From positions 17,554,120-17,618,119 of the forward strand of contig OX375880.1 in the NCBI GenBank assembly GCA_947359465.1: DNA of 64,000 bases, written 5' to 3'. Positions 10,827-21,266 of the stretch are shown here, in pieces (positions within the stretch are counted from its first letter, which is position 1; each line of letters begins with the position of its first letter). This stretch comes from Metellina segmentata (lineage: Eukaryota; Arthropoda; Arachnida; Araneae; Tetragnathidae). Made by a program: the position numbers and the translations under genes. Under the pieces are notes generated by a model. It searched no databases. It was not told the DNA's origin and worked only from the letters and a program-made list of their open reading frames with translations.

Positions 10827-11030
10827 GACAGTATTTCAAAACACATTCCAACTGCAACAACCATAAACTTGCTATGGTCGCGTGGTATACTTTTCAGAAA
10901 GGAAAATCGGTTGATAACGATTTACAAAAGCAATTGAAAGAAGAGGCAAATCACTGGAAGAAGGTGCTAATTGTTCAATTTGATCTAATAGGGTTATGGA
11001 TTCTCTGGGTTTACCATTTCGATTAAAATT
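10827..11030 (+). pseudogene. hAT relic, ZMYM1/DUF4371-like
   Basis: The frame from 10874 reads MVAWYTFQKGKSVDND, then LQKQLKEEANHWKKVLI. It resembles the 'QIKEEENHW..VL' start of ZMYM1-like hAT transposases, followed in another frame by a GLPFR-like word. The 9626 element lies within or next to it. Only a short piece is recognisable. Confidence 0.55.
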
Positions 11031-11239
11031 GAAGCTTCAAATTGCGGCGTTTACCTAAAGCTGCTTAAGTTTATTTCAACACACGATCCCATATTACGTG
11101 AGCATTAATCAAATGAGCAGAATAAAATACCTGTGAATATATAATGCCCCTTTCTACTGCAGTGAAATCAGAAATAATACGTTTATGTAAAGAATAAAGT
11201 TTTATACAGTGTTTTCTATACCACTCATATCAGTCACTT

Positions 11240-12480
11240 TGATCAGCTGTTCTTTTTAATATTTTAATACTTATGGATTCCTGGAAATTTTATTTACTCT
11301 TAACTGAAGTGTATCAAATCAATATTATTTGCGAGGTTTTAGTTTGTTAATTTTAATCGATTTTAAACCATGACTCATTTAACCATAAAATGTCCAGTTT
11401 AGAAATGACCAGTGATTGATTGGAGTCAACTCGTTAAATTGTTTCGTTTTTAAGTTATTGAGAATTTTATGATTTTGTTTACCTACTCAGTTTGATAAAA
11501 GTTTAGATATATTTGTTCCTTGTGGTGAAAGTACTGTTATAATATGCACATAAAATAACTTAGTCACAATGGAGAGAAGAAGGTTTTACGAATCGGAGAT
11601 ACACTATACGGACAAAAGTATTTGGACACTGTATACTTATCTGAAAAAGTGCTTTATTATTCCATTTAGTAACGAATAGACCCTCCTTTTGCTTGAATTA
11701 CACTGCAATACGTCGAGATATACTTTATAAAAGTTCTCTGTAAGTCTCAGAAGGAATAGCTCGCCGTGGCACTTACAAAATTGAAAAGAGATTGTTGTGA
11801 AGACGAACGTGGCGGTGTCGTGCTCAATCAGATCGAGATCGGGACTATGAGCAGTCCAGGCAAGCAAATTCGCCTCAATGATGAATCGTACCTCGACCTT
11901 CACTATGTTAGCACAAGTGGATAATGCTAACGCATCAGGCTAGGGCTCGGTAATTCGATGTTCGTTAAAGCGAGTTCCTTTAACCCAACACTGCAAACGT
12001 CAGAGGCTTTAATGAAACGAAGAACGAAGACATTGGAACATGGAATGATAGTGAAACATGGCTTCTAACTTAAACGAATCTTGCCTTATGAAAAAAATGT
12101 ATAGAGTTCCATTAAACTGTATAGGAGAAACAAAATTTCACTTTTTTGGAACGGCGTTGTTCGTGTTAAAAATATGACCGCGACATACACAAACCCTGTA
12201 GAACGTGTTTCCTTGTCCATATCCGTTTATTGCAGGAAAACAAACTTTATATTTAAAATTGGGGCACTTTTAGGACTACCTGTGTTTCAATTTTCATGGC
12301 TACAGATGGGTCTGAAGACAGGAAATAAATAGCCTATGTTTTCCGCAGTGTTCTAAAGTAGAAGTGTTCCAAATTTGGTGTGGATTAGTCCAACGGGGTA
12401 GATTTGTATTGCGAAAATACACATCCACATCCTTTTTAATATATATAAATACATACTATAAAGAAAGCGAGCTCAGATTC
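11240..12480 (+). repeat. Dispersed repeat R1, copy B
   Basis: It is homologous to 1-1324, 19704-21266 and 41319-42922 but more diverged, with several small deletions. It includes the Tc1 tail, the long spacer (GCAAACGTCAGAGGCTTTAA) and the beginning of the HPHPHP-type frame, which is disrupted here. Confidence 0.8.
11602..11945 (-). pseudogene. Tc1-like transposase C-terminal relic (R1 copy B)
   Basis: The terminal repeat CACTATACGGACAAAAGTAT at 11602 is the best-kept Tc1 end of the four R1 copies. The minus-strand frame 11903-11637 contains LLAWTAHSPDLDLIE and ends in a VIQAKGG-type tail in a shifted frame. It carries the 28-bp deletion shared with copies A and C. Confidence 0.75.
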
Positions 12481-12514
12481 GATAGAAAAACAAAATCGTG
12501 AAATAAAAGTCAGG

Positions 12515-12585
12515 TATTAAAATTAACGTTCCACTGGAGCAACACAACTGGCTATTGGCGACGTTCCGGGATCAATCCCAAACGT
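12515..12585 (-). repeat. SINE 3'-end fragment, reversed
   Basis: AACGTTCCACTGGAGCAACA and the following 40 bases are the reverse complement of the SINE 3' region (CCGTCGTC...GTTGTGTTG...TACGACGTT). Confidence 0.6.
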
Positions 12586-12879
12586 GAAAATACTCTTCAA
12601 TAGAATTCTATAAAGGTTTCTACGGAGATGTCTATAGACGTTCTATGGAGGTTACCATATAAAGCTTAGAGAACAACAGGTCATAATTCTATTGACACCA
12701 TTCAATTGAAATTTGTGTAGAACTTTTTGTAAGGGTAGATCCAATCAAGTGACACATGACAACCCGATCCCTGTTCCTAGATACAGTGAGGAAAGGCGAC
12801 TTTAAGATAAACTACTCCAAGTAAGATAGTTGAGGACGCTGTTCAATTTCAACGGTAAATCACTGAGTTCTTGGACCCA

Positions 12880-13190
12880 CCAGTCTTTTACCTCATGTAC
12901 ACTCTTCCTGGAGCTATCTTTCAGCAGGACAATGCTCGTCTCAATGTCAACCCAAAATATCCGACAACGTTTCTTCCGTAACCAACAAGCACCACTTCTT
13001 GCTTGGCCTGGTCAGTCGCCCGAATGGACCCCTTCCATTTCTTGGTGTGGTATACAATCGCTCGAATATCGATGCGTATGTCATCACCCGCAGTCATATC
13101 TAACGAGTTGTAGATGCCCGTTGAATCTAAGGGGGACGACATTGCACAGACTTTCACCCGCTAGTCTTTGTCTTGATGCTACTGTTATCT
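12880..13190 (+). pseudogene. Tc1-like transposase fragment, third family
   Basis: GAIFQQDNARLNV near 12910-12950 carries the second catalytic Asp of a Tc1 transposase. LAWPGQSPEW near 13000 and a degraded ARRI..HHPQ stretch follow in shifted frames. The N terminus is missing. The right part (from 13115) is also found at 33529, directly after a BEL LTR. Confidence 0.65.
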
Positions 13191-13637
13191 GGTTCACGTT
13201 CTGAAGCTACTACTAAATAGGTTAAAACTACTATTTCCCTAGTAGCATGTGTAGGATTTGTGTCCAAAGTAAGTTCTAGAAATAATAAAGATTGTGAAAG
13301 GTGTTAAAATATTATTTTATTTACGAAAGTCGTATGTCATTTTATATATTTTGATCATCTCTTCAATCTAGAGTAAACCAATTCAAACAGAGTAAGGTCG
13401 GGAATTTTGTAAGTAAACAATAAATGTACTTCTTGGGAATTACTTTTAATTAGTTTTGTAGATTGTAATTGTTTGTCGCTTGTGTAGATGGGGGTTGTCT
13501 GAACACAAAATGACGAATGTTGTCTCTTTGGATTAGCACAATCAAAATTTTGTAGATAAAATTGGATTATTTTTACTCGTTGCTCCATCGGAAATTTCTA
13601 CATAACTGTTTTCCAAAGATTTTATGTAAAAAATTTG

Positions 13638-13668
<31 letters not shown>
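13638..13668 (+). repeat. Poly(A) run
   Basis: About 30 consecutive A. The equivalent site in copy 2 (near 34057) has a much shorter run of A, so the tract expanded or shrank after duplication. Confidence 0.95.
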
Positions 13669-13671
<3 letters not shown>

Positions 13672-14640
13672 GGGAAATTAATAGCAAAAAAGTGATGTTA
13701 AAATGATCTGGTGACTTTTATGCCAACTTGTATATCGTTTATTTTATACGAGACTCGGAATGTTTTGAATATTCTAAAGTCGACCTCTATTCAAATAAGT
13801 TTAGGGAACACTTTAAGATAGCTCTGAGGTGGGTAACTATAATTGCAACCCTACATATTTTTTCGAACTGCGAAATCACTGAATTTAATCAGCAAGGCAT
13901 ATAATAAAAGTTTTAATAAAAAAATTTAGAAATTAAATATTCCTCTTCATATTTAAATCCGAAACCATAGAGATAAAAATTTAACATTATTTTCACAGGG
14001 ACTGCATTATTGCTGTTCTGTTACAAAACAACAAAGCAGTCTTGTTGTAACAATGTTGGATTTTAAAATAATGCCGTTTAAAACAATTTAAATTCTGTTG
14101 ACGAAATTTGATTGTTATGTACAACTGAGGAAAATAACTAATTTCGGCCATTCGATATTGTTTTTCTTTGGTGTAAGCTAAAAGTATTTTACACTGCGAT
14201 TATATATTGAGTGATTTTGTCATAATTTGACTGATTTTCTTGCTTCGTTAGCGAGGATGTGGTTTCGAAGGCTGAGAGAGAAATGGTAAAAGTGCATTGC
14301 TTGCTATAAATTGTAATAGAGTTTAGAAACTGCTCAAATCGTGATTACGCTTTTCCGTTTCAACTTATCGCTTGATTTACTTGCACCATCAATTTTCAAG
14401 TTACATTAATCCAGTGTATAGTTAGAAATTATAATGAATTTTCTTGCAAATTTTATTTTAATGTGCAATTTTATATTTTAGGGCTAACCTTGTGAGCTGC
14501 TTCAAAGTGAATCAGCAGGGTGATACCATTGATTTAACAGGCCTCCATTTTGTGGTAATAAAAATGTTTGACTTTTTATTATTTTTCTTTTCAGTTAGCT
14601 GGCCTAACAGAATGCTAGTTTTCAATGGAAACACCATTCC

Positions 14641-15001
14641 TACGACGGTACAGCTGCAATCTACGTTTAAAAGGGCCTTGACGCTTTTTTTTGCGCACTT
14701 CTAGTAGCGAGGTAACACATTTGTATTGCGATTTTTATGGCAACCTCTACAAGCAGAAAGTTTAAATTGTTGTTTTGAATATTTTAGAAAGTTCTTTCAA
14801 AATCCGTTAAACTGTCGTTTGATTTCATTGGTTCATTTGAAAAATTTTCTTACAATGTGTTTCTGAAGCTTATTATTTCCCGCTGTAAAAAGAAAAAGAT
14901 CGTTGAAATAATTCTTTCCTTAGCGACTTTAAAAGTGCGCCAAAAAAAGCGCTAAGGTTGATGCCACTAGTATAAACATAGATTGTAGCTGTACCCCTAC
15001 G
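14641..15001. repeat. Inverted repeat with arms of about 60 bp
   Basis: ACGACGGTACAGCTGCAATC...TTTTGCGCAC (14641-14698) pairs imperfectly with GTGCGCCAAAAAAAGCGC...TGTAGCTGTACC (14935-15001), separated by about 235 bp. It is conserved in copy 2 (about 35027-35410). Probably a small foldback or MITE element. The short frame 14492-14704 reads through one arm and I do not treat it as a gene. Confidence 0.6.
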
Positions 15002-15048
15002 ACTTTATACTTGGGCAAGACAATTCCTGAAGTACCTATGGTTGTTCA

Positions 15049-15278
15049 CCCTCCAAGTGGTTTTTGACGAGATATCTCGTCCATCAAGATGTGAACCAAT
15101 TGTGCTAAAGACGAGATAGTTTATATTTATAGTCGTCAATATATTGTTGATTTTTTGATGACGACGATTTTGAGATCTGGTAAATAGTTTTCTTATGACG
15201 AGATATCTCGTCCATCAAGATTTTGATTAATTTTGTTTGTGACGAGACACCTCGTCCAAACATCAGCCACCAGGAGAG
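15049..15278. mobile_element. piggyBac-like MITE
   Basis: It starts CCCTCCAAGTGG and ends CCACCAGGAGAG followed by TTAA (15279-15282), so the ends are imperfect inverted repeats of the CCC... type used by piggyBac elements. The perfect palindrome GACGAGATATCTCGTC occurs at 15066 and 15197. The left TTAA is degraded to TTCA. Orthologous copy at 35463-35690. Confidence 0.6.
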
Positions 15279-15601
15279 TTAAAGTACAAGTCAGGAGGGA
15301 TGAGATGTAGTATCCGAGGTATGGTAACCTTGTTGCTGTTTGGATCCAATTTTAAGGCAGCCCTAAACCGGGAAAATTCGTTTAGATTCAATCCACGGCA
15401 ATGAAATTTCGTTCTGATTAATTAAAATACGGGTATGAAGGGGAATAATTAATTAATTAAATTATAAATTCATATAATTAATTATTAATTATATTAGAAA
15501 TTACTAATGGAATTACAAATTAAAATATAAATTATTCCCGTTTGTTGGATTTAAACATTTCGATGTTGTTAAAGGTTTTTAACACGCCTCGTTTGTTGCA
15601 G

Positions 15602-16489
15602 GAGGATATGATATATTGCAAGCAGTGTGATAAGACCTGCTATGCTGCTATTGCAATGCGCCATCACATGCTGATGGTGCATGGCGTGGACCGATATTTC
15701 GGGCCACGCCTCCTGGATGGATATGGAAGATCCTACAAATACTTAGCGGGACCTCTTCCAACTGAATCGGAACTCTACGACATATACGACTCCGTGTCGG
15801 TCTACAATTAGTAAGTCGCCCTTTCATGTTGCATTTCAATGGGATTGCTAATTAGTATTATTTACAATGTCAATTGATAATCCATGAAGTATTAAAAATT
15901 TAATCCTTATTAGCTTGTTAGAGGAGTCCGATCTGTCTGAAGAAGTAGAATCCGAAGGGTCCGAAGAGTAGAAGACTTCAGTTCATCCAGTGGAATAAGG
16001 GAGGGAGGTGGGAACGGAGATCTGGATGAGCAAAATGGTGTGTATCTCCCTTTTAACCTACTATTCATTTAATAATACTTTGGTAACAGCTCTTTAGTTG
16101 ACAGTTGCTTTTGAAATGAATACAATCGAATTTATTTGATATTGATTTAAGTATATCTTCATTTCAGAAGCTGAGGAGCATGTTTATTATGCATGGACGA
16201 GGTGTTGGATTGAGTCAGGAGTCTTGCTTCAAGATGGAATCTTCAGCGAGGATTGGAAAGAGCATGATGGTATGGATCAGATTCCTATCAATCTACAATT
16301 AGTCTTATACTGTTGGTAGCAGGTTTTTATTAAACGAAACTTACATTTCAAGCAATTGAGAGCTACTTTATCTTGTGTTCATTTAAAAATATCTTCATTT
16401 CAGAAGTTAAACTACATCTTAAGATCAGGATGGAAAACTCCAGATTTCATTCTTTGGTGCTTCAAGAGGAATTTGCTTTGTTGGATTAA
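15602..16489 (+). CDS. Spliced C2H2 zinc-finger gene, copy 1 (partial, 5' exon not found)
   Basis: Exon model: 15602-15810, 15914 (or 15991)-16037, 16168-16269, 16404-16489. Introns have clear signals: acceptor TTGTTGCAG before 15602, donor GTAAGT at 15811, acceptor TTATTAG, donor GTGTGT, acceptor TTCATTTCAG twice, donor GTATGG. Exon 1 encodes one finger, YCKQCDKTCYAAIAMRHHML then MVH (Cx2C...Hx4H), and a GYGRSYKYLAGPLP stretch. Exons 2-4 are acidic and Ser/Gly-rich. The TAG ending the raw exon-1 frame is made by the donor itself. With acceptor 15914 exon 2 stops after an acidic tail (TAG 15969). Acceptor 15991 keeps frame through exon 4 to TAA 16487. Against copy 2, exon 1 has six differences, five silent, and exons 3 and 4 differ by whole codons. 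The function and the upstream exon are unknown. Confidence 0.62.
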
Positions 16490-16499
16490 AGTGGCCGCA

Positions 16500-17030
16500 C
16501 TGCATCAAAAACTGCAATGGATTGCATCTGTGCACGGACGGGGAATCTGAGTCATGAGTCTGTTGTCAAAGAGAAATCTTCAGAGAGTGCGGTGTGAAGT
16601 ATGATCTGGAAAGAGCATGATGTTACGGATCTTCCGGCTTCTTTTACTCAGCAATTGTATTAATTGGTCTTGTAACGCTTTACAAATAGCGCTCTAGTCG
16701 AAAGTTGCTTTTCAAGTGAAAACGAGCCACTTCATTCTTGTATATATAGAGGCAAGACTACATCCAAGTAACAACACATAACCTGCAAAGTAACAAAATC
16801 ATGCGATGACGTCAGATGCTTAATTATTTGGAATGGCCTCCAGATTGACCACCAATGGCAACTGTTATTTGTGTTCTGATCGGAGCCTCGAAAGTTCTTG
16901 TGGGCTACGAATTTATGCTAAAATTTATGAACAAAAGAAGGAACGTTCAGTTGAATGTTAGATCCATTCTAGCATTCTACATCTCAGGCTTAGGATGCGC
17001 TTTGCCTGTTGTGACAACAGTAAAGCAGGC
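16500..17030 (+). other. Duplicated exon-3-like module and gene-free flank
   Basis: 16545-16640 (GAGTCATGAGTCTGTTG...GGAAAGAGCATGATG) is a diverged repeat of exon 3 and its donor, and about 16685-16735 repeats the intron-2 text before exon 3. An exon-intron module was therefore duplicated inside the locus. The repeated exon has stops. No other gene is seen; the 81-codon frame from 16855 is broken in copy 2. Confidence 0.5.
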
Positions 17031-17039
17031 GCTCGGGGG

Positions 17040-18540
17040 TAAAGCTGAACATGACGAGCTGAACAAGAGGAGATGCCGCGGGGGTCACGCTAACGCATGA
17101 ACCCAGCGCCGGACAAAGTGTTAACGAGCGGACGGTCACGATTTGGATTTCGCTTTTTTTGTTGCCGACGCTGATAACGAACCCCAGGTCAGAAGTTCAT
17201 TTCCGCCGTTTCCAGGATCAGAGGAGACCGCAGAAACCTTTGTACCCGCCGCCAGCTGACTCGCTAATGAAGTACCGTCTCGGCCGGGTGACATTAACCG
17301 CCTATGGGCAGCCCGATTCGGAACCAGCCAACGGCGAGAGGACAAATGTGTCGAATGAAACAAGAAGGGGGTGGGGGCAACAATCTTCGTGGGACTTACG
17401 GAGTCGTGAGATGGGAGAAAAAGGTTTCGGAGATAGAGATCAACAGACCCGAGGGATGAAACTGATCCGAAGAAGTGTACACCCGTTCACGATTACCGAT
17501 ACCCCGTTCTCTGGAGAAACTGCTCATCCGAGCACTGGATAAAGGCTAAGCTAGTCACGACTACTGTTCGTGAACTCTGAGAAAATTCGCGAGTACGTTG
17601 ATCAGACGTGAGGAAAGCTCAAACCTGAGCTGTTGATGTAGTCTTGTGGAGCGGACGCTGGACCTTTGGCTAGGCTCACAGGAGCTGTGAATCACTCAAC
17701 CGATTGCCATTTTAGAAAGCTCAAACCTGATATGTTGTTCTGAATATTGAAACAGACGTAAGTGCTCATCCGAGCACCTGAAAAGGGCTAGCATAAACCT
17801 ACAGGAGTCAAGACTGCTGTTCGTTGATTCAGAGAATTCCTGACCCGTGAATTCTTCGACCAAGGCGTAGAGAAGCTCAAAGCTGATGATACTGCTGATG
17901 AGCTGATGATCCTGCTGATGAGATGATGATCCTCCTGGTTTGGAGCGGACGTACATTTTGGACACACGACAGAGCTGCGGATCCCGCTCAACCTAGCGGT
18001 CATCGAATTTTCGATCGCTCATCTGAGCTACGGACCTTACTCGACCGAAGAGTTGTTGGAGAAGGTGTCACCCGAGCCGTATAATCAGCCTCGAGTGTTC
18101 AGGATAGACTCTGTGAATTCCCAAGACTAATGATCGTACCTGTACAAGAAAAAACAAGCTAAAACTATCACATTATTTCTATTTATTAAATAACACCTTT
18201 ATTAGAATCGATCTAGTTGACAATACATACAAGTGCGCGGTCAATCTCTACATGACGCGCATTCTCGAACACATACAGCAATGACTACAGCGCATGCGCA
18301 TGCTTCCTCTTCTTCATGAGCGCGTTGCCAGATTCTATTTACATGATATATAACACTTGGTAACCAATGAAGGCCAAGCTTACATTTCAAGTGCTCGTGT
18401 CGAGAATAATTGAAGATGATTGCTGTGAAAATTCTGCTGTGTATCGCCGCCAGAGTTGAACTTTACAACTTACTACTTTATGACATTTCTGGTGTATTTC
18501 TACAGTAATAAAAATTCATCTGGATTTAATATATTGTGTG
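17040..18540 (+). mobile_element. LTR-retrotransposon leader relic, family R2, copy 1
   Basis: It matches 37760-39200 (direct) and the reverse strand of about 53640-54560. Two or three ~100-bp units rich in GCTCAAACCTGAGCTG and TGCTCATCCGAGCAC repeat in tandem (17520-17960), similar in style to the leader repeats of the gypsy element at 55729. 18120-18540 has an AATAAAAATTCATC poly(A)-like signal and may be LTR. No intact ORF. Confidence 0.45.
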
Positions 18541-18715
18541 ACCGGTTCTTTGTCTCTTCGAGTACATTCAGTGTGCTGATTTTTATTTGGATCGAACACT
18601 GATATCGGAGGTGTTTCGAATATTCCTTTATCAAGAGTGTGTTGCGCAATAACATTTTTTGTCAAGATCTTCAAGTTGATCACAAATTGATCTTGGGTAA
18701 TGGTAATTTTATAGC

Positions 18716-19100
18716 TAACGTCGTACTTGAACAACACAACGGGCTATTGACGACGGTCCGGGATTAAACCTTGAGAGAAATGTCTTTGGACAACACTTCA
18801 TAATTTTGAACCAATGAAGAAGTTCACATCTATTTGGTTTGACAGGTAGGTGCCGACCATCCGGAGCGGCCCGGTCGACCAGCCAGTGCAGTGGTTAAGG
18901 TGTCATCCTCTGAATCGGAAGGTTCCTGGTTCGAATCCGTGTCCGGTCATGGATGTTTGTAAGCGTATGATCTCAGGTGTTGTCTCGTCATCGTGGTGTT
19001 GACCTGCGATCATTTCCTTTTGAGACTAATCTCGGACCGTCGTCAATAGCCCGTTGTGTTGTTCCAGTACGACGTTAATAAAAATACCTACCTACCTAAC
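18716..19100 (+). mobile_element. tRNA-derived SINE with an inverted SINE 3' end upstream
   Basis: The SINE head carries RNA polymerase III boxes: A box TGGTTAAGGTG (18892-18902) and B box GGTTCGAATCC (18928-18938). The body ends TACGACGTTAATAAAAATAC, then CCTACCTACC. At 18716-18785 the reverse complement of the SINE 3' end (ACGTCGTACTTGAACAACAC...) faces it. The same arrangement is in copy 2 (39388-39775), so it predates the duplication. Confidence 0.8.
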
Positions 19101-19611
19101 CAATGGACAGATCACTTTAAACGTCTGTTTTCGAAATGATATGACGTCAGGATGTGACATTTAAAAAAATGTTCACTCGGTGTGCAAGGTTTTATGAGAG
19201 AGTTTAAGGTTAAAAAAACGAAAATTATTTCCCCCTAAGTCATTTTATAAATCTAGACAATCAATCTGATTATGAGTCACAAGAATACAAAATGCTCAAA
19301 TTATTGATAGGGGAATTCCCTTTCCGAGTTCCAAACGATTTTTGACTCAGATTTTAAAACAATGTGTTCAAGATATTCAAACTAAACTTTGAACACAGTG
19401 AAATTCCATAGCAATTAAAACAAATACACGATACAAGAATTTTTAATCGTTTTCATTTTTAGAATACTATAATTATTTTATTTCTAATTATGAATGTATT
19501 TTGTATCTGGCAGCTCTTGTTTTTCTTGTCAAAGAACAAATGAAATAGCTTCCTTCTGGCAAGAAAATATCTCGAAATGAGCCATCAAACAAGGTGGTAA
19601 TCGTAATTTGG

Positions 19612-19700
19612 TAATTTTAATTAACTTCGTACTAGAGCAACACAACGGGCTTTTGACGACGGTTCGGTATCAATCCCCTAAGGGAAACATACAAAGACAA
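19612..19700 (-). repeat. SINE 3'-end fragment, reversed
   Basis: TTCGTACTAGAGCAACACAA and the following 50 bases are the reverse complement of the SINE tail. The fragment directly precedes R1 copy C. Confidence 0.65.
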
Positions 19701-20189
19701 AAACTCGTCGTTTTGGACTACGGTCGGATTACGAGGTCAACACCTGAGTTGTCACACTCCCCAAACCATGCCACGTTTGAGGTCAAAACCAATGTATCGT
19801 GCACCAGCTAAAGTACAAGACGGTCTTTACAAGACGGTACAAGATGGTTAGTACAAGACGGTCTTTGGCTGGACCTAGTTTCATACTTTAAATCCTCAGT
19901 TTACTATCCCGCGACTCGCGTGAAAACCATGACTCATATAACCATACTTTGTATCATAAAATGTCTATAAAAGTGGCAGTCACTTAAAGAAATGACCAGT
20001 GATTGATTGGAGTCAACTCGTTAAATTGTTTGGTTTTTAAGTTATTGAGAACTTTATGAATTTGTTTACCTACTCAGTTTGATAAAAGTTTACATATATT
20101 CGTTCCTTGTGGTGAAGGGACTGTTGTAATATGCCACATAAAAGAACTTAGTGACGATGGACAGAAGAAGGTTTTACCAATCGGAGATA

Positions 20190-20530
20190 CACTAAATGGA
20201 CAAAAATTTTTGGACACGGCATACTTATCTGAAAACGTGCTTTATTATTCTATTTAGTAACGAATAGTCCCTCCTTTTGCTTGTATTTCAGTTGCAACAC
20301 ATCAAGGCATTCTTTCCACACGTTCTCTGTAAGTCTGAGCAGGAATAGCTCGCCGTGGCACTTACAAAATTGAAAAGAGATTGTTGTGAAGACGAACGTG
20401 GCGGTGTCGTGCTCAATCAGATCGAGATCGGGACTATGAGCAGTCCAGGCAAGAAAATTCACCTCAATGATGAATCGTTCCTCGACATTCTCAACGTTAG
20501 CTCAAGTGGATAATGCTGACGCATCAGGCT
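20190..20530 (-). pseudogene. Tc1-like transposase C-terminal relic (R1 copy C)
   Basis: Same layout as copies A and B: terminal repeat at 20190, SPDLDLIE block in the minus frame 20462-20250, and the shared 28-bp deletion after it. Frame broken. Confidence 0.7.
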
Positions 20531-20904
20531 AGGGCTCGTAATTCGGCGTTCGTCAAAGCGAGTTTCTTAAACCCTACACTGCAAACGTCAGAGGCTTTAA
20601 TGAAACCAAAAGCGAAGACACTGGATCGTACAATGAGAGTGAAACATGGCTTCAAAAGTAAACGAATCTAGCCTGATGAAAAAAATTTATAGAGTTCCAT
20701 AAAACTCTAGAGAAGAAACGTAATTCCGCTTCTTTAGAAAAAAACTAACTGAATATAACCCGGCGTTGCTTGGTTGAAAATATGACAGCGAAATTTTCCT
20801 GTGTTAACTCAAAAACCTGTAGAAAGTGTTTCCTTGCCCATGTCCATGTATTGCACGAAAACAAACTTTAGATTAAAAATTGGGGCACATTTAGGATTAC
20901 GTGT

Positions 20905-21138
20905 GTGCCATTTTCTTGGCTACAGATTTGTCTGAAGACAGGAAAGAAAGCCTTTGTTTTCCGCAGTGTTCAAAGGTACAAGTGTACCAAATTTGGTGTG
21001 GATGGGTCAAAAGGTGTAAATTTGTATAGAGAATATACACACCCACATCCACATCCTTTTGAGGTAGATGCTATGCAAATTCCAAAGAGATGCTATAAAG
21101 AAAACGAGCCCAGATTCTTTAGAAATGTATTTCTATAG
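20905..21138 (+). pseudogene. Short conserved frame with THPHPHPFEVDAMQ motif, FLYWCH-like
   Basis: The frame reads YKCTKFGVDGSKG, then REYTHPHPHPFEVDAMQ and a Cys/charged tail. The layout YxC...G.KG...HxHxHP resembles the Cys/His core of FLYWCH or MULE-type zinc fingers with a Cys missing. The frame at 42556-42792 keeps the same residues in its C-terminal 50, whereas the N-terminal halves are in different frames. Probably a transposon-derived domain; assignment is weak. Confidence 0.4.
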
Positions 21139-21266
21139 AAAAGTAAAGTTGTGAGTCGGACTATACTATCACGAGTAGCCACATAGTTTACAAAGAGTCT
21201 ATTCCTTAAATTAGGTGAAATGTATAAGTAATAAACACAGTGCTTACACAATTGGCGTCGATATGT

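Larger units (their letters stand above)
19704..21266 (+). repeat. Dispersed repeat R1, copy C
   Basis: Nearly identical to 1-1200 and homologous to copy D (41319-42922). It ends ...AATAAACACAGTGCTT, then ACAATTGGCGTCGAT. The AATAAA followed by TTGGCGTC could be the 3' edge of an old LTR and a primer-binding site, but no partner LTR is found. The continuation after 21266 differs from copy D. Confidence 0.85.

Noticed and set aside
14492..14704. 70-codon frame with possible exon signals (TTTTAG and TTTTCAG acceptors)
   Set aside because: The implied intron is only 40 bp, splicing would break the frame, and copy 2 has a stop; part of it is an inverted-repeat arm.
15542..15601. Upstream ATG codons (15542, 15563) as the start of the zinc-finger gene
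   Set aside because: Only replacement-type changes separate the copies there, copy 2 has an insertion just upstream, and a good acceptor (TTGTTGCAG) sits at 15601; likely intron.
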